NCBI GenBank assembly: GCA_027405735.1 | Contig: JAPEHQ010000007.1 | Coordinates: forward strand, 682,001 to 746,000 | Length of the DNA stretch: 64,000 bases | DNA from: Mucor racemosus | Lineage: Eukaryota; Mucoromycota; Mucoromycetes; Mucorales; Mucoraceae | Reading direction: 5' to 3' | In this document: positions 45,926 to 59,404 of the stretch, piece by piece | Numbering within the stretch: the stretch's first letter is position 1 | How the letters are laid out: each line of letters starts with the position of its first letter | Notes under the pieces: model-generated | What the model was told of the DNA's origin: nothing | The model's database searches: none | What the model saw: the letters and a program-made list of their open reading frames with translations, nothing else | Program-made: the position numbers and the translations under genes

Positions 45926-47056
45926 AATATACCTTAGACTCTACTAAACAGATATAAATTGATCGTATTATGCTACCTATTCCTAAATTTATTTTATATC
46001 TCACGAAAGACTCAAAAACGCGTAAAATTTACTGCCTTTTCCTTGAAAACTGGGTCTCATTTTTCATACCTGCTCTAATTTTTGTTTTCACTAAATAACA
46101 CCAAGAAAAGATTATATGCAAATGTACCTGAGATGTTCAGCTTTAATTCAAAATTAAGTATCTGGAAATATCCTATTTTTTGCAGTTGATATTAATCTTT
46201 CAGTGCTAATGTTTCAAATTTTTACGCGTATTTCACTGCTAAAGGATTGAAAACTTTGAGGCTCCATATCTCTACAGAAAATTAAGCTATACTAACACTT
46301 TCTAATAATAAAACTTACTTGTTTTGAAGTGCTCTATAACATGTTTTAGTATAAAAAATTTTTGAGCAATTTTTTTTTTTCATTTTTTTGACATTTTTGT
46401 AGTAGATTTCAAAATATTCGTTAAATTGAGTAGCATTTTTTTTTACATTCATGTCATTAATCTCATTGAGCTCTCTTAGATCCAGTTTATTTTTTTAAAA
46501 AATATTAATTTTTCGTGGAGATATCCTCAAAAATGTGTGCAAACAAATACCTTCCTTTCTGGCTTCAATTTTTCCCTTATATACCCTCATCCCAAATTCT
46601 GAATCTGAAAAAAAAATTAACAAAAATCTTGTTTTCTCTACGGCAAATGCAGCTAGAAGATTTCACAATTGCTCGATCGATAGATAGTGTTTTTGTGCAT
46701 CATTTGAAAAACTTATATTTCAAGTATGCTTATAAAAAGTGATGTGCATCTTCAAAAAACCTCCAAAATTTCAATTGCACTTTACGCAAAAGTTTACGTG
46801 AGCCTTTTTTTTTAATTTTATTTAGATGGATGAAGAATTTAAAACTGTACAAAAACTATTTAATATGCTAGGTCAACTTACTTTGCAGATAATGAGCCAT
46901 TAAACAATTTTGTTTTTTGAATCATTTTTCGTTCATTTTTTAAAATAAATTTTGGAGCCCCGCTATAATAGTTTTCAAGCTGTGATAAAAACTATTATTT
47001 TGATTATCTCGACGAAAAATCAATATTTTTTGCTAAAACAAAAAATGCAGAGTAGC
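45926..47056 (+). repeat. Direct repeat, left copy (~1.13 kb)
   Basis: Closely matches 48738-49884 in the same orientation from ATATACCTTAGAC to AAAATGCAGAG. A shared core is GACTCAAAAACGCGTAAAAT. It is AT-rich, has no long reading frame, and no terminal repeats or target duplications are recognised. Confidence 0.85.
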
Positions 47057-48002
47057 CATCAATTAGATCTATCTACTGAAGACAAAAAATTGAGCCCTGG
47101 ATAGTGAGTTTTAAGTTTTACAAAATAATAAACTAATGTTTACAACTGCAGAATGAATTGCACAAGATTTAGAATAAATATTGTAGCACGAAAAAAATGT
47201 ATAATTTAATAAAGAAACTGGTTAAATTAAATCACACACAAAAACTGAAGAGAATCTTTCTTTAATATCAATAATTTGTCCTTTTTATATACAAATTCTA
47301 TTATATTACAATTTCATCCGTTAGATCAGTATTATTTACATCAATAACATAGCATACATGAAGGGCACATATTTCATACAACCAAATATGGTATCTCATA
47401 TATCCCGTACAATCCGGATCATCCTTCAACGGAGAACAATTAGGAGTGCCATCCCATAGTAGTTAGCTTATTTTCATAATAAGGATTACAATATAAAAGG
47501 TTCATTATCTTACAAATTACTATAATAACCTGTGGACGCAACACAGAAAACAAAGAAAAAAAATCCCATCCTTGTGAATATTAATCCAATTAATTTCCAA
47601 TTATACATGATGATAGATTTAAATATATCTTGCATAAAAATTTATATTTCTACTTTCACAAATCACTGTGAATTGAGAAAACCATCAGCAAAACATAATA
47701 TTTCTGTCCAATAAAACCACCTGTTGTGTCGTATATTTTCATGCTTCATAAATAATACTTAAAAAAGAATACAATTAAAAGAGAATGAGTAATAAATCAG
47801 TTCTTCAACTGTATAATAAAAACAAGATATCGTTTATTTAGATATAAAAGTAGGGCCTTTTATATTGATTTGACATTGAGATCCTGAGATGTAATTTAAG
47901 GCACTATTGAAGCATTATTATATCTGTTTGATAGTAATCTATGGATTGAAATGGGTTAATTATAATTTAACCATTCTTGCAGAGCTTGTGAGTCGTCTTG
48001 TT

Positions 48003-48317
48003 TCAATACTGCGCTAAATGTGCTTGGATGTTGATTTGATAACTACTTGATTGATTAACCGCTGGGATGAAATGGTATAGTGTCATAATTGAGGTCCAAG
48101 CGTTATTGGTAATTATTGGATTAACTTGGTACGCTAGGATTTTTTTATATCCAATATCAAGATTTTGCACTTCAATGCATGTCGTAGTCAATAGATTATA
48201 AGATGTATTGATACTGTAGAAGGTGACAACGTGTGATACTAGGTGGCATACAACATGTATGATAAAAAATAATAAATTGACAGAAGCCTCCTGTACATAT
48301 CTTTGGGCTTTGGGCAT
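48003..48317 (-). other. Open frame of 104 codons related to the 32-kb segment, status uncertain
   Basis: Starts MPKAQRYVQEASVNLL and includes TTTCIEVQNLDIGYKKILAY. Part of it (about 48010-48260) matches 32090-32690, where the frame is broken and interrupted by a solo LTR. No domain is recognised. The DNA similarity could mean a duplicated gene fragment or an element remnant. It serves as the empty site for solo LTR 3. Confidence 0.4.
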
Positions 48318-48737
48318 TATTCTTAAGATTTTATATATAAAGTGTTTCTTGAGTGAAGAGTTATATGCCTTAAATAGTATTGTTCATGCAGTAATAATTA
48401 TCCTGAAGTCCTTTTTTAATAAGGATAAGTTAAAGTTGGTGACAAACCAATTTCTAACTGATGATGACTGAAGCAGGAACTGATAGAAATCCAAATATAA
48501 TTAACGATGTTATTCGCTGAGCTCTTTTCAAGTATTTCTGAAAAATGACTAAAGATATTCCATTATGTATGCCTCCTCTATGTTACAATTAGTAATACTC
48601 TATTTGTTACTTCTTACTGGATGAAAACCAAAATCAAAATATACAGAGTAGTAGTAAAATCGAAAGTTTCAACGTTTCAACATTCAAAATCATAGCATGC
48701 CTTCTTTCTATAACTAACCCGACAATAAACATTTGTT

Positions 48738-49884
48738 AAGATATATCCTAGACACTACTAAACCGACATAAATTAGTCCCATTATTATGCTACCTACTCC
48801 TAAATTTATTTTATATCTCACGAAAGACTCAAAAACGCGTAAAATTTACTGCCTTTTCCTTGAAAACTGGGTCTCATTTTTCATACCTGCTCTGATTTTT
48901 GTTTTCACTAAATAACACCAAGAAAAAATTATATGCCGATGTACCTGAGATGTTCAGCTTTAATTCAAAATTAAGTATCTGGGAATATCCTATTTTTTGC
49001 AGTTGATATTAATCTTTCAGTGCTAATGTTTCAAATTTTTACGCGTATTTCACTGCTAAAGGATTGAAAACTTTGAGGCTCCATATCTCTACAAAAATTA
49101 AGCTATAATAACACTTTCTAATAATAAAACTTGCTTGTTTTGAAGTGCTCTATAACATATTTGAATATAAAAAAATTTTGAGTACTTTTATGTTTTTTTT
49201 GTTTTTTTGGGCATTTTTGTAGTAGATCTCAAAATATTCGCTAAAGCAAGCAGTATTTTTTTTCCATTCATGCCATAGAGCCCATTGAGCTCTCTTGGAT
49301 CCGATTTAGTTTTTTTTAAAATATTAATTTTTCGTGGAGATATCCTTAAAAATGTGTACAAAAAGTTACCTTCATCATTTCTAGCTTCCATTTTCCCTTG
49401 TATACCCTCATCCCAAATTCTGAATTTGAAAAAAAATTGGACAAAAATCTCGCTTTCTCTGAGGAAAATGCAGCTAGAAGGATTAGCAATAGCTCGATCG
49501 ATAGATAATTTTTGTGTGCATTATATAAACTACTTAAATTTAAAATACGTTTATAAAAAATGTTCTGAATCTTCAAAAAACTTCCAAAATTTCAATTGCA
49601 TTTTACGCAAAAGTTTACGTGAGCCGTTTTTTGAATTTTATTTAGATGGATGCAGAATTTAAAACTCTACAAAAACTATTTAATATGCCAAGTCGACTTG
49701 CTTTACAGTCCATGAGCATTTAAACGATTTTGATTTTTGTATCATTTTTTCGTTCATTTTTTCAAATCAATTTTGGAACCCCGGTAGTATAGCCTATAGG
49801 GTTGTTTAAGCTGTAAAATGAACTGTTATTTTGACTATCTCGACGAAAAATCAATATTTTTTGCTAAAACAAAATATGCAGAGC
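48738..49884 (+). repeat. Direct repeat, right copy (~1.15 kb)
   Basis: Counterpart of 45926-47056. It ends at AATATGCAGAGCAG. The two copies lie about 1.7 kb apart. The differences between them are scattered substitutions and small indels, so the duplication is not very recent. Confidence 0.85.
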
Positions 49885-51641
49885 AGTTTAGATTTGGATA
49901 TACCTTGTGAATATAAAAAATTAATATCTTAATCCAGGTACTCAATTTTTAATAATCAATTTAAGTTCAATCTTGGTCACATTTTTTAGTCAATATCTGG
50001 CCAGTGCACTTACATTCTGGTATTAATATTTCGATTTTCCGAGAGATCTCAATGGCCTATGGCGCTATGGAGTAAGCTCACTAGTTCTCAACGAATATGG
50101 ATCTAAATGACTTCCCGTTGCAATGGCAGGTACGTTTAACGTTGATCTACAGAACTAAAAAAGGTTTAGTTTTCCCGAGTTGCTGTGGAAATGAAAATTC
50201 GTACTTATTTAAACTATTTATATGGATTGTTTCAGCTATTCTTTGAAACTTTTTATAACATCAAACTATTGTTCAAAATGGAATTTGAAGTTACACTTAA
50301 TGCGCAGTAAACATACAAATAACATATCTTGATTTCATTAGCTAACAGCTGTTTTTGAAGGATTTTTGCACACGTTTTTAAAAAAAAGTCTCTCTTTCTC
50401 TGCTCGAAAAAAATAAAGCAACTGGAAAAATACTTGCAATTAACGAATGTTGATTCAAATGAGCTGCAAATCTTAAGATATATATTACAGCTGTATTTAA
50501 CAGTATCCAGAATTGAAATTTTATCATCATCCTGTTAATTTTCTGGTTAAATCGTAGGAATAAAATGCTTACTTTTTTTCGAGTGGGATTTATAGCTTAG
50601 TAGATCACTTCAGATGAGAAACAGCGCTAAATCAGCCAAAATTAGCATATATGGTAATGACAATTGTCAAAATTAACAAGTAAGCATCCTCTTTAGATAT
50701 AATCAAGGTTGTAGTGTAATGTCTTTTACATAACTGAAAGCAATTAAGTGCTAAAAAAAAAAAAAAAAAATAACAGAAAATCGTAAAGCTTTTTTGTTTT
50801 TAGAATGGGTTTCTTTTTTAGATCGTCAGCAGCAAATAATGAAAATGAATCAAATAGTAGACAACGTTATTTACTGTATACTGTTTAAATTAAAGAATAT
50901 GATTTTTTGATGGAGCTATTGATAAAAAAGATCTCAAGCTAGATTATCAGCCAAAATGCAAACCTCAGTAGCAAAATAAAATTGTGCTTTATAAAACCAA
51001 AAACGTTTTTACTTGAACGTTTCCTAGAACATTGTTAATAAAACGAATACAAAAATAAAATCTATCGTCGTTTACTATTGATTTATCAGAAAATATAAAA
51101 TTCAAGATAAACTAAAAATTTAATCAAGTAAGGGGATATTGTTTATAAAAATAAAATAAAGAGGGATTTATATACTAATTGAATTGAGAGAAATGGCAAG
51201 GTAATGATGTATAAGGTTGTGTGGTCTGAATTATAGGGGTTGTAGATGTTATCTATTAATAATAATGTCTCATGTTGAATTGTATGGGGAGGGGTAGAGT
51301 GTCATATTCTGTGATCCTTTCAGCATTGACTGTTATTAAAAATTCGGTTCATGACAACAATATTGATGATTTCTAGCATTGAAATATATGTATTTATCAT
51401 ATATATATATATATATATATATATTTGTATATATATTTATATACATGAAGCATATCACATACTCTCTCTCTCGATAACTCTATCTGCTAGGTTACTATAT
51501 GTACCGTGATTGCGTGGAATATCACAGTGCCAGGAAGAAGAAGGCCAAGGCTGGGGTTCAAAATTATTTTATCTATTAATTGAAAATCCAACGATTCCTG
51601 TTGAGCTCCTTTGTGCCCTTTGGAATAATTTGCTATTAATA

Positions 51642-52482
51642 ATGGCTTCATCGTCATTCAGATCTTCAAAGTGGGATCCTATCCTCATTATAGCGCAGGT
51701 AAGTTAGTAATATTTTATTTAAATAGATTCTTTAAAGTAATGTTATTGAACAGATTGCAGCACTACAGTCGCTTTGTTATGTTTTATACAGCATTATTCT
51801 TTTTATCGCACTCACACTCAATGGTTCGAGTGTATCATTAGACCTTATTTTTAACTATAAAGAGATTCGAATGGATACAGGCTTTGGGTGGTCTTTAATT
51901 ATTGTTTGGATAGTCAACGCGTGCCTTAGTATACCCATTCTTATGGTTATTGTTCAACGAGCAAGGCAAATTCTTGATTATGTCCTCACTTTTCATTTAT
52001 TTCATCTCTTATTCGTTTGGTATGTATCGCAGCATTTCCCTTCAGGTGTTTCATGGTGGCTATTGCAATTGGTTAATATAGTTATCATGACATTTGGTGG
52101 AGAATGGGCATGTATGCATCGAGAAATGAAACCTATCATGATATCCAGTGGAAATAAGAAATCAACTTCGAGTTCATCACAACCAAATCAACAACAGCAA
52201 CAACCACAGCAAGTAAAAGAAGAGGAAGAAGAATTAGTTAATCAAGAAAGAGGCTCTTCCTCTAGTAAAATGAAGAGAAAATCATCCGATGCAGAACCTA
52301 AAGAGGGACAAGATATGACAGATGAAGGTGCATTACTGGCTGCTGTGGGTAAAGCTAAAAAGGCTCTTATGCTTAGTGCAGGTCGATCAAAACGTAATGG
52401 AAAGCAAAAATATGACCAAATACCAATGAAGGATATGGATAGTGAAGATAATAATAGCACTAGTAGTAATAGTCGTCTGTAA
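51642..52482 (+). CDS. SYS1: Sys1-family Golgi membrane protein
   Basis: Two exons, 51642-51698 and 51754-52482, with a 55-nt intron (CAG|GTAAGT...AACAG), give 261 residues. Sys1 recruits Arl3/ARFRP1 to the late Golgi. Family wording is visible: KWDPILIIAQIAALQSLCYV, SLDLIFNYKEIR, QILDYVLTFHLFHLLFVWYV and GVSWWLLQLVNIVIMTFGGE, followed by WACMHREMKPI. Four hydrophobic segments are present. The tail from about residue 165 is a long Ser/Gln/Glu-rich extension, longer than in yeast Sys1. The start was chosen because MASSSFRSSKWDP gives the usual short N-terminus; an in-frame upstream extension looks non-conserved. Confidence 0.9.
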
Positions 52483-53097
52483 ACGATTCTAATGTAATAA
52501 AAAAGCTTTTGTACATATTCACATAATCCATGGTTGCATATGATTAGACAGCTATATAGATAATTGTTTAATAATATGGATGTTTATATGGCATTGCCAA
52601 CACAGTTTCTAAGTTACGACTTGATATGTGTCCAGTAAAATTGAATCAGTATATGATACCTATTATTAATTAATCATAGATCAACAAGAAGCATATTAGT
52701 ATAAAAGTGTAGCTAGGGCTATTTGTCATACAGTGATTAATGCACATTAGTTACAATAAAGTGGAGCAATTTGTATAGCTTTATTATGCGTCCAACTATA
52801 AACGAGAAAGGCAAGTTGATTATGTTGTATTTCATGTTTGTGGTACATTCATTCATATCCACTCTTACATATAAACATGCAGAGCACATGTACCGTATAT
52901 CAAAACCTATAAATATAGACCACAAATTATCTATATTATTGAACAATTCTTTTTTGATTTCAAACGATTAGACCAATTAGTATTTATCATACTACAGCTG
53001 TAAACACCATATTGTTATGTTACTAAAAGTGCGCAATATATACTAACATATTGGAATATATAGCAATCATATACACACAAAAACGTCCTCCATTTCA
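52483..53097. other. Intergenic, no gene seen
   Basis: 615 bp between SYS1 and the secreted protein gene. Short open stretches on both strands lack protein features. Confidence 0.55.
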
Positions 53098-53394
53098 ATG
53101 AAATTTGCTTGCCTAATCATCATTTCTCTCAGTTTTTTGCAAATTTCTTATGCTGCTACTGGTACATTAAAAGTTTATAATCAGAAATTCGTCAATCCAA
53201 AGGCAGGAAACCTCAAAATTCCACCCTATGCACCAGCAGGAGATGTTCCATCTATTGATAATGGAACTGACAAGGATGTCTCTGTTTACGACAATTCGGA
53301 TTGTACTGGAAGTCCAGTAAAAGTTATTCCTGCAGACAGAACGACAATTGATTTTAGAGGTGTTTGGGGAGGTTGTTTAAAGGTTGGTGCCTAA
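53098..53394 (+). CDS. Small secreted protein with one predicted disulphide
   Basis: 98 residues, no intron. Residues 1-19 (MKFACLIIISLSFLQISYA) are a clear signal peptide with an Ala-x-Ala-type end. The mature ~79 residues contain exactly two Cys (69 and 93), which could pair. Motifs include VYNQKFVNPKAG, DKDVSVYDNSDCTGSP and IDFRGVWGGCLKV. I do not recognise the family. A second, broken member lies at 61085-61377, so this is a small gene family. Size, signal and Cys pattern are those of secreted effector-like or cell-wall proteins, but no function can be claimed. Confidence 0.8.
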   Translation: MKFACLIIISLSFLQISYAATGTLKVYNQKFVNPKAGNLKIPPYAPAGDVPSIDNGTDKDVSVYDNSDCTGSPVKVIPADRTTIDFRGVWGGCLKVGA

Positions 53395-53905
53395 TGATCA
53401 ATATTCATTTGATATGAGAGATATCAGCTACCACCACCACTACCACTGAATTTAAAAATTAGCATTCTTGGTATTTTCATCTGTTAAAGGATTTATTTAC
53501 TATTTAGACAAAATTGATTTAATTAAAAAGTAACTGTCGTAGTGAAATAACATGCTGTACGTTTGTTTATTTTTTGTTGGATTTACATATTATGGCTGCA
53601 TTAGGTTTTCGTTTTTTTTCGAAGCGGGGTTAAATTGTGAATACTTGCTTTTCAGGCTAAATCTATGATATATTCTAATAAAGATCTACTAAATCCCATA
53701 TTTAAAATGCAGTAAGGATATCAATATAATACCAACAAGTTTCGGCTTTGAAATAGCATTTTATGAGTACAAAACTTGCATTTCTATGAGATGTATGTTG
53801 ATGATCTAGAAAAGAGATTTCATTTTCATTGAAAGTCCGGATATCAAATGAACAGAAAAAAAAAAGTTTTTTCACATTTCATCCCTTCTTTAGCTGTCAA
53901 ACAAT
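53395..53905. other. Intergenic, no gene seen
   Basis: 510 bp, including a CCACCACCACTACCACT stretch just after the secreted protein gene, and an A tract before TYW3. Confidence 0.55.
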
Positions 53906-54870
53906 ATGTCTCAACAACAACACCAACAACAGCAATTACAAGGCTTTCACTCACGTAAAAACCAAGTGGTGTCATCACTTGTTGAATTTGTTGATCCTGA
54001 AAGAAGGGATAAATCACCAAAAGGATTTATTGATGCACCCATTTTAGATTTGATGCATGTTATTAACCAACATCCCGATTACTATACTACAAGTAGCTGT
54101 TCTGGCCGCGTTGCTGTATATTGCGAGGGATTAGAAAAGGATGTCGATGTTAATGATCCTGATTCAATTGAAAAAACTACTAAAGGCGGAACTTGGCTTT
54201 ATGTTAGTCATGATCCAATTCCCATGCCAAAAGATGATTTGGAAGCATGGATTGTTCAATTGTTATTTGGTAATCAAAGTGATAAAGTTGTATTTAATAA
54301 TGATAGACCTAGTGATATCTTGAGTCGACAACTCATTTATTTTAAATTTGAACCATTGGTAAGATCGACATGTGTATGTTTTTAATGCCTTTTTTTTAAT
54401 ATTTAGAAATCTAGATTTTACACATTGAGACATCTTCTTCAGAAACCGCAATGCAACTATTAGGAACTGCTTATCAAGTAGGCTATCAAAATTCTGGAAT
54501 CACCCCTTCTCGTCGTCATATGCTGGCAATTCGTAGTACACATAAAATTGATACACCAATTGCATATGTTCAAGGAGATAAAATCAATTGCTTGGTTGAT
54601 CCTGCTTATTTAATCTTATTGTTGACAATGTCAAATCAGAAATTTGAATCCAATATGGAACGTATGAAAATATTTGAGGATGCAATGACTCAATTACTTT
54701 CTAAAGCAAAAGAAGCTCAAGATTGGGAACCAAAAGAAGCTAGAAGACAACGAATGAAACAGGAAGGATTAGCTAAAAGAGAACAACAACAACAACAACA
54801 GCAACAAAAAGAACAAAAAGAGCAGGATTTATTAGTTGTTGAGGACCTTTTAGACAGTGTAATTTTATAA
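53906..54870 (+). CDS. TYW3: tRNA wybutosine-synthesising protein 3 (TYW3-like methyltransferase)
   Basis: Two exons, 53906-54358 and 54415-54870, with a 56-nt intron (TTG|GTAAGA...AAATCTAG), give 302 residues. TYW3 is the S-adenosylmethionine-dependent N4-methyltransferase step in making wybutosine next to the anticodon of tRNA-Phe. Family motifs are DKSPKGFIDAPI (residues 35-46), TTSSCSGRVAVY (61-72), KGGTWLYVSHDP, LIYFKFEPLILHI (across the splice site) and SGITPSRRHMLAIRSTHKID. The acceptor AAATCTAG was chosen over an earlier TTTAG because only it keeps the family sequence. The extra C-terminal region is helical, with a Gln/Lys run. A short Gln-rich N-terminus precedes the conserved part. 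Confidence 0.93.
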
Positions 54871-55187
54871 TGAAATAAAATGTGGTTACCTTATTTAGTT
54901 GTTTGTGTATTTTTAAACCCATAAACAGGAGAGCGGGAGCATACTACATGCGCAACCCGGCACCTTCTAAAGCTCACTGGCATTCAAAATTCGTATACTT
55001 TTTTTGTATTCAGTTGAATCCCTTCCCTTTTTTTCCTTCTATACTAAATAACTTGCAAGATAACAAGGTAATAAAAATCACCATACAAAGTGATGGATGG
55101 ATGGATGAAACAGATGGATGAATTATTTCGTTAAAAGATTGTGTTTTTACTTATCAAAATCGATGGATTGATTCTTATTATTATAGT
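54871..55187. other. Intergenic, GSP1 promoter region
   Basis: 317 bp between TYW3 and GSP1, same strand. No coding signal. A T-rich tract lies near 55022-55040 and a GATG tetranucleotide run near 55093-55108. Confidence 0.55.
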
Positions 55188-56105
<918 letters not shown>

Positions 56106-57066
56106 ATTACATAAAATAGCTATAAAAAAGAATTGTTTCGTGAAAAAGAAATAAGCAAGAAGGAACTCATTTTACTACCTTTTTTTCTTGTTTGATATAC
56201 ATTTTTTAACCCTTTTTTTTCTAATCTTTTTTTACTTAAAACGCTTTTTTTTTAATATTAAATAATCATTTCTATCTCACTCTTCATCATTTATTAAAGC
56301 CAGTTTCAAGACAAGTAAAAACAGCTGTGTGTTCTTTGCATTATTATTAAATATATTTGAATTCTTTACTGATTGTCGTTGATTACACAAACATTTATCA
56401 CATGGAAAATTATTTATCATGCGATATATTGTAGGTTTGAAATAAACATTAAACCAACGGCCTATATGGTATTTGATAGCCCTGGGTCAGGGCTTTATTT
56501 TGAATTATAGAAACCAAAATGTTTCTAAAAATATGAGTTGCTACATCCAAAAAACCGATATTTGTAATACTAAAAACGGAATTTTCATACAATATACGCA
56601 AAAAAAATGATTTTTTAGTGATTTCAAAGTCCGACTGACTTTTCCAAAATGACAAAAATGCCCATCACTACATGGTTTTTTGCAGCATTATAGAGATACA
56701 AAAAAGATGGTGATGTTTTCGACATTCTGCAGATTATGTAAATTGTCTCACGTTTGATCTAACTGTCAAACCACTTTTGTGAAAAACCTTTATATAAGAA
56801 TAAGGGTACATCCACAATTACATTTTTTCGATTAAAATACCAGATTATAAATCTATTGTTCTTTCACAAAATTTGATATAAAACATTCTAACCTACCCCC
56901 ACTCACTCCTCAAATTACCTACAAATACAACAAACATAAAAATGATAATTTTCGTAAAGTTTTCAAAAGATTTCGATTGGATTTTTATTAATGTTTAAAA
57001 GAAAACATAATATACACGATAAAACATCTTGCGTATAAAAAATCCACAAAAGATGAAGCGAGTTGT
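56106..57066. other. Convergent intergenic region, no gene seen
   Basis: 960 bp of 3' flanks of GSP1 (+) and ubiquitin-L40 (-), with T tracts near 56180-56260. No exon is supported. Confidence 0.6.
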
Positions 57067-57593
<527 letters not shown>

Positions 57594-57950
57594 AGTAAAA
57601 ACTAAAATAAAGGATAGATGATGGTAAATAAGTTGGATGGATTCGTTTTTCAGATGGATGGGTGTATCATCATCATGTTGGATGTTGGCTATTACCTTTA
57701 CGAGACGGTTAATAGAGGAGGAATATAAACGATTTTTAATTGATTCCTCTTTTGATGGTTTCTCGCTCTGTCTCCCTTCTGTCCCTCAATTCAAATGTCC
57801 GAGTGCAAAATGCTGTATATCCGGGCCGCATATGTGACCATGGAAGATGGCCTTTCTGAGCGATAAAAGCATCTTTTTTTTTGTTGCAGGAGAATTACCT
57901 GCCAAAAGGTACACCAATTACAAAAAAAAAATCTTCATTTCTTTAAATCA
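57594..57950. promoter_or_regulatory. Divergent promoter region of ubiquitin-L40 and ORC5
   Basis: 357 bp between the two start codons. It contains a TTTTTTTTTG tract near 57872-57881 and an A tract just before ORC5. No ORF with protein features. Specific factor sites were not identified. Confidence 0.5.
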
Positions 57951-59404
57951 ATGTATGAAATTCTAAAGCAAAAATTCCCCGGAAGAGAAAAGCAAATTGA
58001 ACAATTTGATTGTGCTACTGCATCTAGTGTAAGAGAATTATTGGTTTTATATAAATCCTTTACACTAACATTGCCTGATCATTCTTAGTCTGAACAAACA
58101 AATTACTCACCTCAAAGTATATTTGTATACGGCCCTCCTTCCACTGGCAAGACAACTCTTACTACAGAATTTTTCAAGCCCCATGGAGCATATGTTAATT
58201 GTGTAGAATGTTTTACACCACGTCTCTTATTTGAGCACTCTCTCGATAGACTCATCAAACATAAACCTACTCACGCTAATGGCTACACAACTACTAGAAA
58301 AATTGACAACGTACAGCAATTTATTAAAGCAATTCGTGAACAATTCAAGGGTATAAAGACAACAAAATACTTGGTAAGCAATCATGTATATTTTAGAGTG
58401 GACTAAATGTGTAATAATTATGAAATATACAGATTCTTGATAGGGCAGAGCGAATTCGAGATATGGCAGGCACCATTTTACCTGTTCTTTTACGTCTTTC
58501 AGAACTTACAGAATGCAACATTTGTGTAGTATTTATTTCCAATATTGTATTTGAAAAGTTTAGAGTGAAAGGCGGTAGCATGGAACCATATTTGATTCGA
58601 TTTTCCGAATACACCCGTGAGGATACATTAGCCATTTTGCAATTAGACTTTACACCCACCTCCATAGATGATGTCGAATTGGATAATGATTTCTACGCAG
58701 GCTTTTTAGAAGTTATTTATTCCATCTTTTGTCACAATTGTAAAGATATTAATGAATTACGTTACTTTGCATCGCTTTTGTTTCCTGTATATATACAACC
58801 TTTAAAGGACGGAACAGTGCTACCAACTGAAAAGGCCAAATTATTCAAATATGCGCAACCTTACTTTTCAGAAGCTACAGAAAAATTATATTTGCGTGAA
58901 ATCTCCAGTGCAGAATGGTCTCGTGAAACAAAAGATTTGGACGGTGCTCGTAATATTGGTCGATCTACAGAAGTTGAACTGCCTTATTATACTCGTTTCT
59001 TGTTGATTGCTGCCTATTTGGCTTCCTACAATCCACCTCGATTTGATGTTCGTTATTTTGCAAAGTCTACAAATGAGCACAAGAAGAAACGTGGGGGTGG
59101 TTCCCGAAAGACGGTGGATAAATTGGGTGGAAAGATGAGACAGCAGTTGCTTGGACCAAAGGCATTTCCTGTGGAGCGCATGTTGGCTATCTTTTACAGT
59201 ATATTAGATGATACATTGGAAGACACTGTTGATATTCAATTACAAATTACTAGTCTAACAACATTACGTTTGTTAGTGAGGACTACTGGTATGGATCGGT
59301 TAGATGGCGCGAAATATAAATGTAATGTCAACTTTGAATTTATAAGGACAGTTGCAAAAACTGTTAGATTCGAAGTAGACAAATATCTTTATGATTTCTG
59401 TTAA
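57951..59404 (+). CDS. ORC5: Origin recognition complex subunit 5
   Basis: Part of the ORC ring that marks replication origins. Three exons, 57951-58028, 58089-58373 and 58433-59404, give 444 residues (yeast Orc5 is 479). The AAA+ domain has Walker A GPPSTGKT (41-48) and a Walker B-like LILDRAERI (121-129, Asp124). Downstream regions fit Orc5: NICVVFISNIVFEKFR, SMEPYLIRFSEYTREDTLAI, then the winged-helix part with RFLLIAAYLASYNPPRFDV. The latter is a strong ORC5 signature, followed by basic KKKRGGGSRK. Splice phases are all zero. The start ATG follows an A-rich leader. Confidence 0.93.

Larger units (their letters stand above)
45257..51641. other. 6.4-kb gene-free region with a 1.1-kb direct repeat
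   Basis: Holds two direct copies of a ~1.13-kb sequence (45926-47056 and 48738-49884), an open frame of unknown origin at 48003-48317 (-), a long A tract near 50754-50770 and a TA tract near 51400-51424. Several copies of the TTTTTCGTNGAGATA word occur. No gene could be supported. Confidence 0.6.
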
